Origin: Lichenibacterium minor
Lineage (GTDB): Bacteria > Pseudomonadota > Alphaproteobacteria > Rhizobiales > Beijerinckiaceae
Direction of reading: 5' to 3'
DNA: 64,000 nucleotides
Assembly: GCF_004137685.1 (NCBI RefSeq)
Contig: NZ_QYBB01000024.1
Coordinates: forward strand, 1 to 64,000
Shown here: piece after piece, positions 48,120 through 57,202 of the stretch
Layout: the number at the start of each line of letters is the position of its first letter
How positions within the stretch are numbered: position 1 is the stretch's first letter
Notes under the pieces: generated by a model
What the model was told of the DNA's origin: nothing
Database searches by the model: none
Seen by the model: the letters and a program-made list of their open reading frames with translations, nothing else
Translations under genes and position numbers: made by a program

Positions 48120-48596
48120 CTAGCCGATGGTCCGCCGCAGGATCAGCGCCGTGGCGGGCGTGCCGCCGGCGACGCGGTAATAGCCCTGCCGTCGCCCGAC
48201 CTCGGTGAAGCCCAGGCCCGCGTAGAGCCTGCGGGCCGCCGCGTTGGTGTCGCCCACCTCCAAGAACCAGGATTTCACGCCGTGGCGCAGGAGCGCCTCC
48301 ATGTTGGCGCGCATCAGCCGGCCCGCGACGCCCTGGCGCCGGTTCGACGGGTCGACCACGATCGTCAGCACCTCGGCCTCGTCGGCGGCGCGGCGCGACA
48401 GGATGAAGCCCTGCATCCGCCGTGGGTCGCGCGTCTCCACCAGGGCGTGGCCGAAGCAGCTTTCGGCGCCGATCAGCCGCTCGAAGTCGAGCGCGTCCCA
48501 GGGATGGGGGAAGCCCGTCGCGTGGAGCCGGGCGCAATCCTCGGCGCGGTCGCCGTCGAGGACGATCGCGTGGCCGGGGCGGGTCCGTCCGAACAC
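48120..48596 (-). CDS. rimI: Ribosomal-protein-alanine N-acetyltransferase-like GNAT protein
   Basis: 158 aa from GTG 48596. The acetyl-CoA motif is AEVLTIVVDPSNRRQGVAGRLMRANM (~74-99), followed by WFLEVGDTNAAARRLYAGLGFTEVGRRQGYY, both typical of RimI. GTG lies just after tsaB with a 10-bp gap, the classic tsaB-rimI pair. RimI acetylates the N-terminus of S18 in E. coli; related enzymes have wider targets. Confidence 0.9.
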   Translation of the reverse strand: MFGRTRPGHAIVLDGDRAEDCARLHATGFPHPWDALDFERLIGAESCFGHALVETRDPRRMQGFILSRRAADEAEVLTIVVDPSNRRQGVAGRLMRANMEALLRHGVKSWFLEVGDTNAAARRLYAGLGFTEVGRRQGYYRVAGGTPATALILRRTIG

Positions 48597-48606
48597 GGTG
48601 CCGTCC

Positions 48607-49299
48607 TCAGGTCGCGGACGCGGGCGCCAGCAGCCCGCTCGGGCGCGGCGGCGTGGCGTCGGGCGCCTTGAGGTAGAGCGGGCGCGGCAGGGCGGTGTCG
48701 GGGTCGGCGAGCAGGCCGAGCCGGGCCACGAAATCGATGTCGGGCAGCGCGTGGAACCCTTCCGTGTCGGCCGTTACGCCGAGCGCGAAGGCGGCGCGGG
48801 CGACCGCCGGCCCGCCCGAGCCGATGAGCCGCAGGGGCCCCTGGCCCAGCGCCCGCGCCGCCGCGGCGGCCGACATCAGCGCGGGCGCCAGCAGGGTTTC
48901 GCCGCGGGCGCCGAAGCTTTGCACGAAGACGTTCCCGTGACGCGCGTCGATGGCGGCCACGATGGGGGGCCGCGCCCCCACCGCGATGGCGGGCGCCGCC
49001 AGGGCCGCCAGGGTCGACACGCCCACGACCGGCACCCCGCAGGCGAGGCCGAAGGCGCGTGCCGCCGACACGCCGATGCGGATCCCCGTGAAGGAGCCCG
49101 GCCCGATCGTCACCGCCACGCGGGTGATGGCGGAAAAGCCGCCGGGCAACCGCGCCACGACGCGGTCGACGAGCGGCAGCAGGGCTTCGGCGTGGCCCGC
49201 CTCCATGAAGAGCGTATCGGCGGCGAAGGGCTTCGTGTCGCCCGGGGCGAGCAGGCAGGCCGATGTCGCCGCCAATGCCGTGTCGATCGCCAGGATCAC
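48607..49299 (-). CDS. tsaB: tRNA threonylcarbamoyladenosine complex subunit TsaB
   Basis: 230 aa from GTG 49299. MILAIDTALAATSACLL is the ASKHA-fold phosphate-1 start; EAGHAEALLPLVDRVVA and VAVTIGPGSFTGIRIGVSAARAFGLACGVPVVGVSTL are the family motifs. TsaB scaffolds TsaD and TsaE for t6A37 formation. Paired with rimI; nfu lies upstream on the same strand. Confidence 0.94.
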   Translation of the reverse strand: MILAIDTALAATSACLLAPGDTKPFAADTLFMEAGHAEALLPLVDRVVARLPGGFSAITRVAVTIGPGSFTGIRIGVSAARAFGLACGVPVVGVSTLAALAAPAIAVGARPPIVAAIDARHGNVFVQSFGARGETLLAPALMSAAAAARALGQGPLRLIGSGGPAVARAAFALGVTADTEGFHALPDIDFVARLGLLADPDTALPRPLYLKAPDATPPRPSGLLAPASAT

Positions 49300-49398
49300 C
49301 GCCGTCCCACCTTCCGCCGGGCGCGCGGGCGGCCACGGGATGTGACGGCGATGCGGCCGGGCGACGGCGGACGCAGGGCCGCCGTCACCCCCGCCGTA

Positions 49399-49968
49399 TC
49401 AGATCTGCTCGACGGCGTGAACTTCCGGCACGAAGTGCTTCAACAGATTCTGGATGCCGCTCTTCAGCGTGGCCGTCGAGGACGGGCAGCCTGCGCAGGC
49501 GCCCTTCATCTTCAGGTAGACGATGCCGTCCTTGAAGCCCTTGAAGGTGATGTCGCCGCCGTCGCCGGCCACGGCGGGGCGCACGCGCGTCTCGATCAGG
49601 TCCTTGATGGTGTCGACCGTGTCGACGTCGGCGTCGTCGAAGAACTCGTCGCCGTCGGCGCCATAGGCGGCCGGCGCGGCATGGCCCGCCTCGAGCAGCG
49701 GCGCCCCGGAGGTGAAGTGCTCCATGATGGCGCCCAGGATGGCGGGCTTCAGCCAGGCCCAGTCGCTGCCGTCCTTGGTGACGGACACGAAGTCGGCGCC
49801 GAAGAACACGCCCGACACGCCCTCGATGGAGAACAGGGCCTGGGCGAGCGGGGAGCGCTCGGCTCCGGCGGCGTCGCGGATGTCCAGCGTGCCTTCCGTC
49901 ATCACCGGGCGGCCGGGGATGAACTTCAGGGTGGCGGGGTTCGGGGTCTGCTCGGTCTCGATGAACAT
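49399..49968 (-). CDS. NifU-like Fe-S scaffold/carrier protein (Nfu)
   Basis: 189 aa from ATG 49968, with GGAGGATCATCC before it. The N-terminal Nfu_N domain begins MFIETEQTPNPATLKFIPG and includes SPLAQALFSIEGVSGVFFGADFVSVTK. The C-terminal NifU domain (~110-185) includes RPAVAGDGGDITFKGFKDGIVYLKMKGACAGCPSST, with the CxxC cluster-binding pair. It carries Fe-S clusters to client proteins. The nfu-tsaB-rimI order is usual for this group. Confidence 0.93.
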   Translation of the reverse strand: MFIETEQTPNPATLKFIPGRPVMTEGTLDIRDAAGAERSPLAQALFSIEGVSGVFFGADFVSVTKDGSDWAWLKPAILGAIMEHFTSGAPLLEAGHAAPAAYGADGDEFFDDADVDTVDTIKDLIETRVRPAVAGDGGDITFKGFKDGIVYLKMKGACAGCPSSTATLKSGIQNLLKHFVPEVHAVEQI

Positions 49969-50108
49969 GGATGATCCTCCGGCCGGTTCAAAGCCGGCCT
50001 CAGACGAGTGATGTGGGGTGGCCCCCGGCCCGCTTATAGGGCGGGGACGCGGCATGCGTCACCCGCCGACGGTGAAATCGCCCCCGTCGGCGGCCCGGGA
50101 GGGGTGGT

Positions 50109-50603
50109 TCAGCGGAAGGCGGTGTAGCGCGTCCTCGGCGGCACCTGCGCGGCGCGGGCCGGGTTGCGGGCCGGCCGGCGCAGCACCGGCGGGACCGGCT
50201 TCGGCGCCGGCGGGCGGTGCTCCAGGGTGATGGTCATCAGCCCGCCGGCGAGCGCGAAGTTCTTCAGGAACTCCCACAGGTGCTCGCGGCCCTCGCTCTT
50301 CACGTCCTGCTTCAGCAGGTCGTCGTAGGTCCAGAACTGGTGGTACAGCGCCGCCGTCACGGCGCAGAAGCCCGCCAGCACCAGCGCGGCCTCGCGGTCG
50401 CGCTTTTCCGCCACGATCAGGATCGGGGCGATGGTTTCCACGGCGATGCCGAGGTCGAGCAGCAGGCCCGGGTCGGGCAGGGGGCCGGACCCGGCCTGCT
50501 GCAGGGCCTGCTTGCGGTTGTAGACCTTGTCGGCCGCGCTCGGCGGGAACAGGCAGACCATGCTGACGCGGGTCAGGGTCCGGAGGAACTGGTTGCGGAT
50601 CAT
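50109..50603 (-). CDS. DoxX-like small membrane protein
   Basis: 164 aa with three to four hydrophobic segments (TLTRVSMVCLFPPSAADKV; LLLDLGIAVETIAPILIVA; AALVLAGFCAVTAALYHQFW; FLKNFALAGGLMTITL). The pattern H-Q-FW-T.....EFLKN.A..GGL is that of DoxX/YphA proteins. The function of most members is unknown; some are tied to thiosulfate oxidation or oxidative stress. The Pro/Arg-rich tail (~135-164) is extra. No partner genes adjacent. Confidence 0.75.
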   Translation of the reverse strand: MIRNQFLRTLTRVSMVCLFPPSAADKVYNRKQALQQAGSGPLPDPGLLLDLGIAVETIAPILIVAEKRDREAALVLAGFCAVTAALYHQFWTYDDLLKQDVKSEGREHLWEFLKNFALAGGLMTITLEHRPPAPKPVPPVLRRPARNPARAAQVPPRTRYTAFR

Positions 50604-50730
50604 GAGGGAACGCTCCTGCAGGCGGGGGCGGGCCCCGGCGGCTTCGGAACTTGTCGCGCGCCGATTCGGATCCGGTGCCGCGTTCGGTCGCCCGGGGCGG
50701 CGCGTCCGCCGGCCTCCCCGGAGCGCGGGT

Positions 50731-51822
50731 TCAGCCGAGCGCCGCCACTACGGCGTCGCCGCAGGCGCGCGTGTCGGCGGAGCCTCCGAGGTCGCGGGTG
50801 CGGGTGCGCGGATCGGACAGGCTGCGCTCGATCGCGCGCAGGATGTCGGCGGCGGCATCGGCTTCCCCGAGGTGGTCCAGCATCATGGCCGCCGACCAGA
50901 TCTGGCCGATCGGGTTGGCGATGCCCTGGCCCGCGATGTCGGGCGCCGAGCCGTGGACCGGCTCGAACAGGGACGGGAAATCGCCCTCGGGGTTGATGTT
51001 GCCCGACGGCGCGATGCCGATCGTGCCCGTGCAGGCGGGTCCGAGGTCCGACAGGATGTCGCCGAACAGGTTGGACGCCACCACGACGTCGAACCGGTCC
51101 GGGTTCAGCACGAAGTGGGCCGTGAGGATGTCGATGTGGTACTTGTCCCACCGCACCTCCGGGTAGGATTTCGCCATGGCTTCGACCCGCTCGTCCCAAT
51201 AGGGCATGGTGATCGAGATGCCGTTCGACTTGGTGGCCGAGGTGAGGTGGCGCTTCGGGCGGCGGCCGGCGAGGTCGAAGGCGTAGCGCAGCACGCGGTC
51301 GACGCCGTGGCGCGTCATCACGGTCTCCTGCATCACCGTTTCGCGGTCCGTGCCTTCGAAGATGCGGCCGCCGATGGAGGAATATTCGCCCTCGGTGTTC
51401 TCGCGCACGACCCAGAAATCGATGTCGCCCGGCTCGCGCCCGGCGAGGGGCGCCTTCACGCCCGGCACCAGCCGCACCGGGCGCAGGTTGACGTACTGGT
51501 CGAAGACGCGGCGGAACTGCAGCAGCGAGCCCCACAGCGACACGTGGTCGGGGATCTTCTCGGGAAGGCCGACCGCCCCGAAGAAGATAGCGTCGTGGCC
51601 GCCGATCTGCGCCTGCCAGTCTTCCGGCAGCATGCGGCCGTGCCGCTCGTAATAATCGTAGGAGGAGAAGTCGAACTGGTCGAAGGACAGCCCGAGCCCG
51701 TGCCGGCGCGCCACCGCGTCCAGCACTTTCAGGCCTTCCGGCACCGTTTCCTTGCCGATGCCGTCGCCGGGTATCACGGCGATGCGGCGCCGGTTGGTCG
51801 CCGTGGACGTTGCGTCCGCCAT
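50731..51822 (-). CDS. Tartrate dehydrogenase / D-malate decarboxylase-type enzyme
   Basis: 363 aa from ATG 51822. Isopropylmalate dehydrogenase-like fold: IAVIPGDGIGKETVPEGLKVL, GAVGLPEKIPDHVSLWGSLLQFRR (the phrase that sets tartrate/D-malate enzymes apart from LeuB), LRPVRLVPGVKAPLAG, FWVVRENTEGEYSSIGG, and the metal-binding NLFGDILSDLGPA with the NAD region FEPVHGSAPDIAGQGIANP. It oxidises tartrate, D-malate or a related 2-hydroxyacid with NAD. Not LeuB by motif. No transporter or regulator is adjacent. Confidence 0.85.
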   Translation of the reverse strand: MADATSTATNRRRIAVIPGDGIGKETVPEGLKVLDAVARRHGLGLSFDQFDFSSYDYYERHGRMLPEDWQAQIGGHDAIFFGAVGLPEKIPDHVSLWGSLLQFRRVFDQYVNLRPVRLVPGVKAPLAGREPGDIDFWVVRENTEGEYSSIGGRIFEGTDRETVMQETVMTRHGVDRVLRYAFDLAGRRPKRHLTSATKSNGISITMPYWDERVEAMAKSYPEVRWDKYHIDILTAHFVLNPDRFDVVVASNLFGDILSDLGPACTGTIGIAPSGNINPEGDFPSLFEPVHGSAPDIAGQGIANPIGQIWSAAMMLDHLGEADAAADILRAIERSLSDPRTRTRDLGGSADTRACGDAVVAALG

Positions 51823-51978
51823 GTCGGCTTCTCCCCCCTTGAGGGCCCCTCGCAGGGGCGCTCGAACCCTGGATGGCCGGCGCCGCGAGGTCACGGCGTC
51901 GGGCCGATGTCGTCCGCCACGTCCCGCTCCGGGCGGCGGTGCGCGGGGGCCGGACGGCCGCCCGGGACCGCCCGGCGG

Positions 51979-52191
51979 TCAGCGGTCGTCGAGCGTGAAG
52001 CCGATCTTCAGCGTGACCTGGAAATGCGCGACCTTTCCGTCCTCGACGTGCCCGCGCGTCTCGACCACCTGGAACCAGCGGATGTTGCGGATGGTCTTGG
52101 AGGCGTCGGCGATGGCCTCCTTGATGGCGTCGTCGATCCCCGTCGGGGAGGAGCCCACGACCTCGATCAGCCGGTAGGTATGCTCGGACAT
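51979..52191 (-). CDS. Dodecin (flavin-storage protein)
   Basis: 70 aa: HTYRLIEVVGSSPTGIDDAIKEAIADASKTIRNIRWFQVVETRGHVEDGKVAHFQVTLKIGF is the whole dodecin domain (region quoted in pieces; Trp at ~39 stacks on flavin). Dodecameric proteins that store FMN/FAD or CoA. Single small gene with its own spacing from neighbours. Confidence 0.92.
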   Translation of the reverse strand: MSEHTYRLIEVVGSSPTGIDDAIKEAIADASKTIRNIRWFQVVETRGHVEDGKVAHFQVTLKIGFTLDDR

Positions 52192-52286
52192 CTGTCTTCC
52201 TGTCGCCTGCGGCGCCCCCGCGGCGCCTCGCACGGGTTGAGAATGCGCGAACCCCGCTTTCGGCTCCCCGGCGCGGCGAGCGATGA

Positions 52287-52580
52287 TCAGTGGCGTTCGC
52301 CGCCCGGGGCCGATCCGCCGCGCGAGGCCCGGTCCGCCTCGCCCGCCGGCGCGAAGGTGAGGAAGAGGTAGAAGCCGTTGAAGCCCGCGCCGACCTCGGC
52401 GGCCGCGAGCGAGAAGCCCGTCACCGGCGCGTCGCCGTCCGCGATGGCGAAGCCGAAGTTCCAGTCCCCCGACAGCAGGAACGGCGGCACCGGGACGTCG
52501 GCCGATACGGCGCAGCACAGCCCGTCGTCGCGACGGCGTCGGAACACGTTCCAGGTGCGGAATTCAGTCTGGTGGTCCAT
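52287..52580 (-). CDS. Hypothetical protein
   Basis: 97 aa from ATG 52580. Beta-rich, soluble, with FRTWNVFRRRRDDGLCCAVS, then VPPFLLSGDWNFGFAI and GAGFNGFYLFLTF. This looks like a real folded protein (hydrophobic alternation, Trp/Phe content) and not a chance frame. No signal peptide or known family. Flanked by dodecin and a CNNM transporter on the same strand; the ribosome site is weak. Function unknown. Confidence 0.6.
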   Translation of the reverse strand: MDHQTEFRTWNVFRRRRDDGLCCAVSADVPVPPFLLSGDWNFGFAIADGDAPVTGFSLAAAEVGAGFNGFYLFLTFAPAGEADRASRGGSAPGGERH

Positions 52581-52696
52581 CGGGCGGCCCTGTCCGTGCG
52601 AACGGGAACAGACTGGGCTGCCGCGAAAATGCCGGCATTTACCTATGTTGCAGATCGGCTTCGTCGGACGACGAAAGAGTTCCCGCACGGCGCATT

Positions 52697-54127
52697 TTAT
52701 TTCGCGGCGCTCGGCCTCGGCTGGAAGGGCACCGCGCGGCTCCGCTCGGACGTCGCCGCCGCCGTTCGCCGCCGCTGCGTGGCGGTGGGCGGACGCGGCA
52801 CCGCGGGCTTGGCCGCCGGTGGGCCGCCGTCGCCGCCGTCCGGCGCGACGCGCATCAGGGTGAGGAGGTTGCGGACCTTTCGCAGCACCTCGAAGCGGAA
52901 GCCGTGGAACGTGAACACCTGACCCACGTCCGGGATGGTCTGGGCCTCGTGGATGACCAGGCCCGCGATCGTGTTGGCCTCCTCGTCGGGCAGTTCCCAG
53001 TTCATCACGCGGTTGAGGTCGCGGATCGGCACCGAACCGTCGACCGTGACGCTGCCGTCCGCATTCACGCGCAGTCCCTGGACGGCGAGGTCGTGCTCGT
53101 CGCGGATATCGCCGACGATCTCCTCGAGGATGTCTTCCAGCGTGACGAGGCCCTCGACCTCGCCGTATTCGTCGACGACCAGCGCGAAGTGCTGCTTGCG
53201 GCGGAGGAACTCCTGGAGCTGGTCCTGCAGGCTGGTGGTCGCGGGGACGAACCAGGGCTCGAACGCGATGGCGCCGATATCGAGGCGCGAGCCGTCGCCG
53301 CCGTGCTCCGACAGCGCGCGCAGGACCTCCTTGGCGTGGAGCACGCCGACGATCTCGTCGGGCTCGCCGCGCCACAGCGGCAGCCGGGTGTGGGGCGAGG
53401 CCAGCACCTCGCGCAGCACCTCGGCCGGGGGCAGGGCGGCGTTGATGCTCTGCATCTTGGTGCGGTGGACCATCACGTCCTGCACTTCGAGCTCGTGCAG
53501 GTCGAGCAGGCCGCCCACCATGTCGCGGTCGGAACGCTCGACGCCGCCTTCCTGGTGGAGGAGGTCGACGGCGCTCTTCAGCTCCTCGACGCCGCTGAGC
53601 ATCGAGCGGTTCTCGTCGAGGTCGACCCCGAACACGCGCAGGATGCCCCGGACCAGGATCTCGACCGCCGCCAGCACGGGGCCGAACACCGCCACCATGG
53701 CGGCCACCATGCGGGCCAGGAACAGCGACGCCCGGTCGGGGAAATTGATCGCGACGGTCTTGGGCAGCACTTCGGCGAAGACCAGGATGATCACCGTCAT
53801 CAGCACGGTGGCGTAGAGCACCCCGCGCTCGCCCACCAGCGCCAGCAGCACGCTGGTGATGAGGGCGGACGCGGTGATGTTGGCGACGTTGTTGCCGAGC
53901 AGCATGGCGCCGATGAAGCGCTCGCGGTCCTCGAGCAGGCGCGTCACGATGCCGGCGCGCTTGTCGCCGCCCTTCTCGATGGCGTGCATGCGGGCGCGCG
54001 ACGCCGCCGTCAGCGCCGTCTCGGCCGCGGCGAAGAAGGCCGACAGCGTGATGCAGATCACCACCACCGCGATGTCGAGCCAAAGGTCCGCCCCCTGGGC
54101 GGCCACCTCGGCCGGAGCGCCATGCAT
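52697..54127 (-). CDS. CNNM/CorC-type membrane transporter (DUF21-CBS-CorC_HlyC)
   Basis: 476 aa. Residues ~15-165 are the DUF21 membrane domain with three to four helices (LDIAVVVICITLSAFFAAAETALTAASRARM; FIGAMLLGNNVANITASALITSV; VLMTVIILVFAEVLPKTVAINF). Then come a CBS pair (VQDVMVHRTKMQSINAALP; FALVVDEYGEVEGLVTLEDILEEIVGDI) and the C-terminal CorC_HlyC domain (TIAGLVIHEAQTIPDVGQVFTFHG). Such proteins export magnesium or other divalent cations. It directly follows aroB (4 bp), a conserved arrangement in alphaproteobacteria. This is the second CorC-domain protein in the window. Confidence 0.92.
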   Translation of the reverse strand: MHGAPAEVAAQGADLWLDIAVVVICITLSAFFAAAETALTAASRARMHAIEKGGDKRAGIVTRLLEDRERFIGAMLLGNNVANITASALITSVLLALVGERGVLYATVLMTVIILVFAEVLPKTVAINFPDRASLFLARMVAAMVAVFGPVLAAVEILVRGILRVFGVDLDENRSMLSGVEELKSAVDLLHQEGGVERSDRDMVGGLLDLHELEVQDVMVHRTKMQSINAALPPAEVLREVLASPHTRLPLWRGEPDEIVGVLHAKEVLRALSEHGGDGSRLDIGAIAFEPWFVPATTSLQDQLQEFLRRKQHFALVVDEYGEVEGLVTLEDILEEIVGDIRDEHDLAVQGLRVNADGSVTVDGSVPIRDLNRVMNWELPDEEANTIAGLVIHEAQTIPDVGQVFTFHGFRFEVLRKVRNLLTLMRVAPDGGDGGPPAAKPAVPRPPTATQRRRTAAATSERSRAVPFQPRPSAAK

Positions 54128-54131
54128 CGGT

Positions 54132-55286
54132 TCAGCCCTTCGCCATCTCGCCGTCGAGGAAGTCCCTCACCGCGGCCGCCGCCACGTCCGGCGCCAGGAA
54201 GCTCCGGCCGATGCCGCGGGCCAGGATGAGGTTGAGGCGCCCGCGGGTCACCTTCTTGTCCTGCATCATGGCGTCGAGCACGGCCTCGGCGCCCGGGCCG
54301 GAACCCTCGGTCCAGCCCGGCACGTCGCCGATCCGGGTGGGCAGGCCCGCCGCGCGGAAATGGGACGCGACGCGCGCCGCGTCCCCGCCGGGGCAGATCC
54401 CCTGCGCGGCCGAGAAGCGGAACGCCAGCGCGATGCCGATCGCCACGGCTTCGCCGTGGACGAGGCGCGCGCCGTCGTAGGCCGTGAGGCGCTCCAGCGC
54501 GTGGCCGAAGGTGTGGCCGAGGTTCAGCAGCGCGCGGTCCCCGCGCTCGTGCTCGTCCCGCGCCACCACGGCGGCCTTCGAGCGGCAGGACAGCGCGATG
54601 GCGTGTCGGCGCGCTTCGGCGCCGTTCGCCCCGCCGGCGAAGACGGCGTCCCGGTTCTCGTCGAGCCAGTCGAAGAAGGGCGCGTCGTCGATGAGGCCGT
54701 ATTTCGCCACCTCGGCGTAGCCCGCGCGGAACTCGCGCTGGCTCAGCGTGTCGAGGCAGCCGGTGTCGGCCAGCACCAGCGCGGGCTGGTGGAAGGCGCC
54801 GACGAGGTTCTTGCCCTGGGGGGCGTTGATGCCCGTCTTGCCGCCCACCGACGAATCCACCTGGGCCAGCAGGGTGGTGGGGATCTGCACGAAGCGAAGC
54901 CCGCGCTTCAGCGTGGCGGCCACGAAGCCCGCGAGGTCGCCCACGACGCCGCCGCCGAGCGCCACCACGAGGTCGCCGCGTTCGAACCGCCCGTCGAGCA
55001 CGGCGCCGCACACGTCCGCGTAGGTGGCGAAGCTTTTAGAGCCTTCGCCGGGCTCGACCACCACCTCGGCGTGGCGGACGCCGGCGGCGTCGAGCGAGGC
55101 GAGGAGCGCCGGCAGGTGGTGCCGCGCCACCGTGCGGTCCGTCACGACCGCGCAGGCGGCGCCGGGCGCGAGGGCGGCGATGCGGGCGCCGGCGCCGGCG
55201 ACGAGGCCGGGCCCGATCAGGATGTCGTAGGAGCGGTCGCCGAGCCCGACGGGGATGCGGGTCGGTTCGGGGGCGGGGAGGGTCAC
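54132..55286 (-). CDS. aroB: 3-dehydroquinate synthase
   Basis: 384 aa from GTG 55286, overlapping the aroK stop. NAD and substrate motifs: VVALGGGVVGDLAGFVAATLKRG (~100), QIPTTLLAQVDSSVGGKTGIN, AEVAKYGLI, LNLGHTFGHALE (metal His) and VHGEAVAIG. Second step of the shikimate pathway. The aroK-aroB-CNNM block is translationally coupled. Confidence 0.95.
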   Translation of the reverse strand: MTLPAPEPTRIPVGLGDRSYDILIGPGLVAGAGARIAALAPGAACAVVTDRTVARHHLPALLASLDAAGVRHAEVVVEPGEGSKSFATYADVCGAVLDGRFERGDLVVALGGGVVGDLAGFVAATLKRGLRFVQIPTTLLAQVDSSVGGKTGINAPQGKNLVGAFHQPALVLADTGCLDTLSQREFRAGYAEVAKYGLIDDAPFFDWLDENRDAVFAGGANGAEARRHAIALSCRSKAAVVARDEHERGDRALLNLGHTFGHALERLTAYDGARLVHGEAVAIGIALAFRFSAAQGICPGGDAARVASHFRAAGLPTRIGDVPGWTEGSGPGAEAVLDAMMQDKKVTRGRLNLILARGIGRSFLAPDVAAAAVRDFLDGEMAKG

Positions 55287-55912
55287 GGTACGAGGCGCCT
55301 CGCGATGGCGGCCGCCAGCGCGTCCACCATGACGTCGTGCGAACAATCGCGCGACTCGACGGTGACGTCGGCCTCGGCATAGACGGGGTAGCGTTCGGCC
55401 ATGAGGCGCTTCAGGGTCCCTTCGGGGTCGGGCGTGCGCAGCAGCGGCCGGTTCGACCGCTTGCGCACGCGGCGCATCAATACGTCGAAATCGGCCTTGA
55501 TCCAAACCGACAGGCTGCCCGACTTGATGGCGGCGCGGGTGGCGGGATGGATGAAGGCGCCCCCGCCGGTGGCGACCACGCGCGGGCCGCCGCCGATCAG
55601 CCGGCCGACGACGCGGTTCTCGCGGTCGCGGAAGAACGACTCCCCGTGGCGGGCGAAGATGTCGGGGATGGCCATGCCGGCGGCGGTCTCGATCTCGACG
55701 TCGCTGTCGACGAAGTCGAGGCCGAGGTGGCTGGCCAGGCGCCGGCCCATCACGGTCTTGCCGGCGCCCATCATGCCGGTGAGCACGATGGGGCGGGGGC
55801 CGAGGTGGCGCAGGATGGCGGCGGAGCGGACGGCCTGCGGCGAGGCCTCGGGGCGGTGTCCGCCCCTGCCGTGGTCCGCGTCCTCGTCCCCGAACTGCGC
55901 CGTCGCCCTCAT
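55283..55912 (-). CDS. aroK: Shikimate kinase
   Basis: 209 aa. Walker A LTGMMGAGKTVMGRRLA (~44-60), FVDSDVEIETAAGMAIPDIFARHGESFFRDRE (shikimate and Mg sites), VVATGGGAF, and the lid RKRSNRPLL. The first ~35 residues are an extra, poorly conserved leader; an internal start is possible but has no better ribosome site. Phosphorylates shikimate; overlaps aroB by GTGA. Confidence 0.94.
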   Translation of the reverse strand: MRATAQFGDEDADHGRGGHRPEASPQAVRSAAILRHLGPRPIVLTGMMGAGKTVMGRRLASHLGLDFVDSDVEIETAAGMAIPDIFARHGESFFRDRENRVVGRLIGGGPRVVATGGGAFIHPATRAAIKSGSLSVWIKADFDVLMRRVRKRSNRPLLRTPDPEGTLKRLMAERYPVYAEADVTVESRDCSHDVMVDALAAAIARRLVP

Positions 55913-56053
55913 GCGGCGATCCTTAGCACGCGGCGCGGGCGTTGCTAATCCCGCGTGGGATCCGTCCCGGCCGATAACGGCCGTCGGAGGGCTTCCGCCG
56001 GCGCGGGGCAGGGCGCTTCCGGCATCCGGCCCCTTCCGGCCGGCGTCCGCACG

Positions 56054-57202
56054 TCAGCGGCGCGAAGCCGCCCCGTCCAGCCGCTCCAGGGCGGCATCGA
56101 GCGTGGCATCCGCCTTGGCGAAGCAGAAGCGCACCACGCTGCGCACCGCGTCCTCGGCGTAGAAGGCCGACACCGGCACGGCCGCGACCCCCTCCTGCGC
56201 CACGAGCCGCTCGCAGAAGCCCACGTCGTCCGTCACGCCGAGCGGCGCGAGGTCGACGTTGAGGAAGTAGGTGCCGGCGGTCGGCAGCACCGCGAAGCCG
56301 CGCTCGGCCAGGCCCGCCGCCAAACGGTCGCGCGAGCGCTGCAGGCCCGACCGCATGGCGTCGAAATGTTCGGCCGGCTTGCCGAGGCCGTAGGCGACGG
56401 CGCTTTGCAGGTTCGGGGGCGTGGTGAAGGTCAGGAACTGGTGGGCCTTCGACAGCACGCGCATCAGCGCCGGCGCCGCCACCGTGAAGCCCACCTTCCA
56501 GCCCGTCAGCCCGAAGATCTTGCCCGCCGACCCCACCTTGACGGTCCGCTCCCGCATGCCGGGCAGGCTCATCATGGGGATGTGTCCGGCGCGGTCGAAG
56601 GTGACGTGCTCCCACACCTCATCGCAGAGCGCCACGGCGTCGTGGGCCGTGCAGAACCGCGCCAGGCGCTCCAGCGCGGCCCGCCCGAACACCGTGCCGG
56701 TCGGGTTCAAGGGCGAGTTGAACAGCACGACGCGGGTCCGCGGCGAGAAGGCCCGCGCGAGGTCCTCGTCCGAGAAGTCCCAGTGCGGCGGCTTCAGGGT
56801 GACGAAGCGCGGGATGCCCCCGGCGCGGCGCACGAGCGGCAGGTAGGCGTCGTACATCGGCTGGAACAGCACCACCTCGTCGCCGGGCTCGATCAGCGCC
56901 AGGAGCGCGCCCGCCAGCGCTTCCGTCGCCCCCGACGTCACCATGACGTCGTCCGCCGACAGCGCGAGGTTCTGGATGCGTCCATAATGGTCGGCGACGG
57001 CCTGCCGCAGTTCGGGCAACCCCATCATGGGAGGGTATTGGTTCCAGCCGTCGAACACCGCATCGGCGGCGGCGCGCCGGATGTCGAGCGGGCCGGGGTC
57101 GTCCGGGAACCCCTGGCCGAGGTTGACGGCCCCGTGCTGGCGCGCGAGGCGCGACATGGTTTCGAAGACCGTGGTGGGCAGGTCGGCGAAGACGGGGTTC
57201 AC
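56054..57202 (-). CDS. Class I/II pyridoxal-phosphate aminotransferase
   Basis: 382 aa from GTG 57202 (NPVFADLPTTVFETMSRLA, the family's usual start). NLGQGFPD, the substrate site YPPMMGLPELRQAV, TSGATEALAGALLALIEPGDEV, NSPLNPTGTV, CDEVWEHVTFD, and PLP-lysine in KVGSAGKIFGLTGWKVGF are all present. The closest named group is the methionine/kynurenine aminotransferase-like (YbdL, DapC-like) branch, so the amino donor is not certain. Stands alone between aroK and the HD-GYP gene. Confidence 0.9.
   Translation of the reverse strand: MNPVFADLPTTVFETMSRLARQHGAVNLGQGFPDDPGPLDIRRAAADAVFDGWNQYPPMMGLPELRQAVADHYGRIQNLALSADDVMVTSGATEALAGALLALIEPGDEVVLFQPMYDAYLPLVRRAGGIPRFVTLKPPHWDFSDEDLARAFSPRTRVVLFNSPLNPTGTVFGRAALERLARFCTAHDAVALCDEVWEHVTFDRAGHIPMMSLPGMRERTVKVGSAGKIFGLTGWKVGFTVAAPALMRVLSKAHQFLTFTTPPNLQSAVAYGLGKPAEHFDAMRSGLQRSRDRLAAGLAERGFAVLPTAGTYFLNVDLAPLGVTDDVGFCERLVAQEGVAAVPVSAFYAEDAVRSVVRFCFAKADATLDAALERLDGAASRR

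Noticed and set aside
48120..49968. Possible fur pseudogene near rimI
   Set aside because: No Fur helix-turn-helix or His-rich metal motif could be read in the 47785-48119 gap in any frame.
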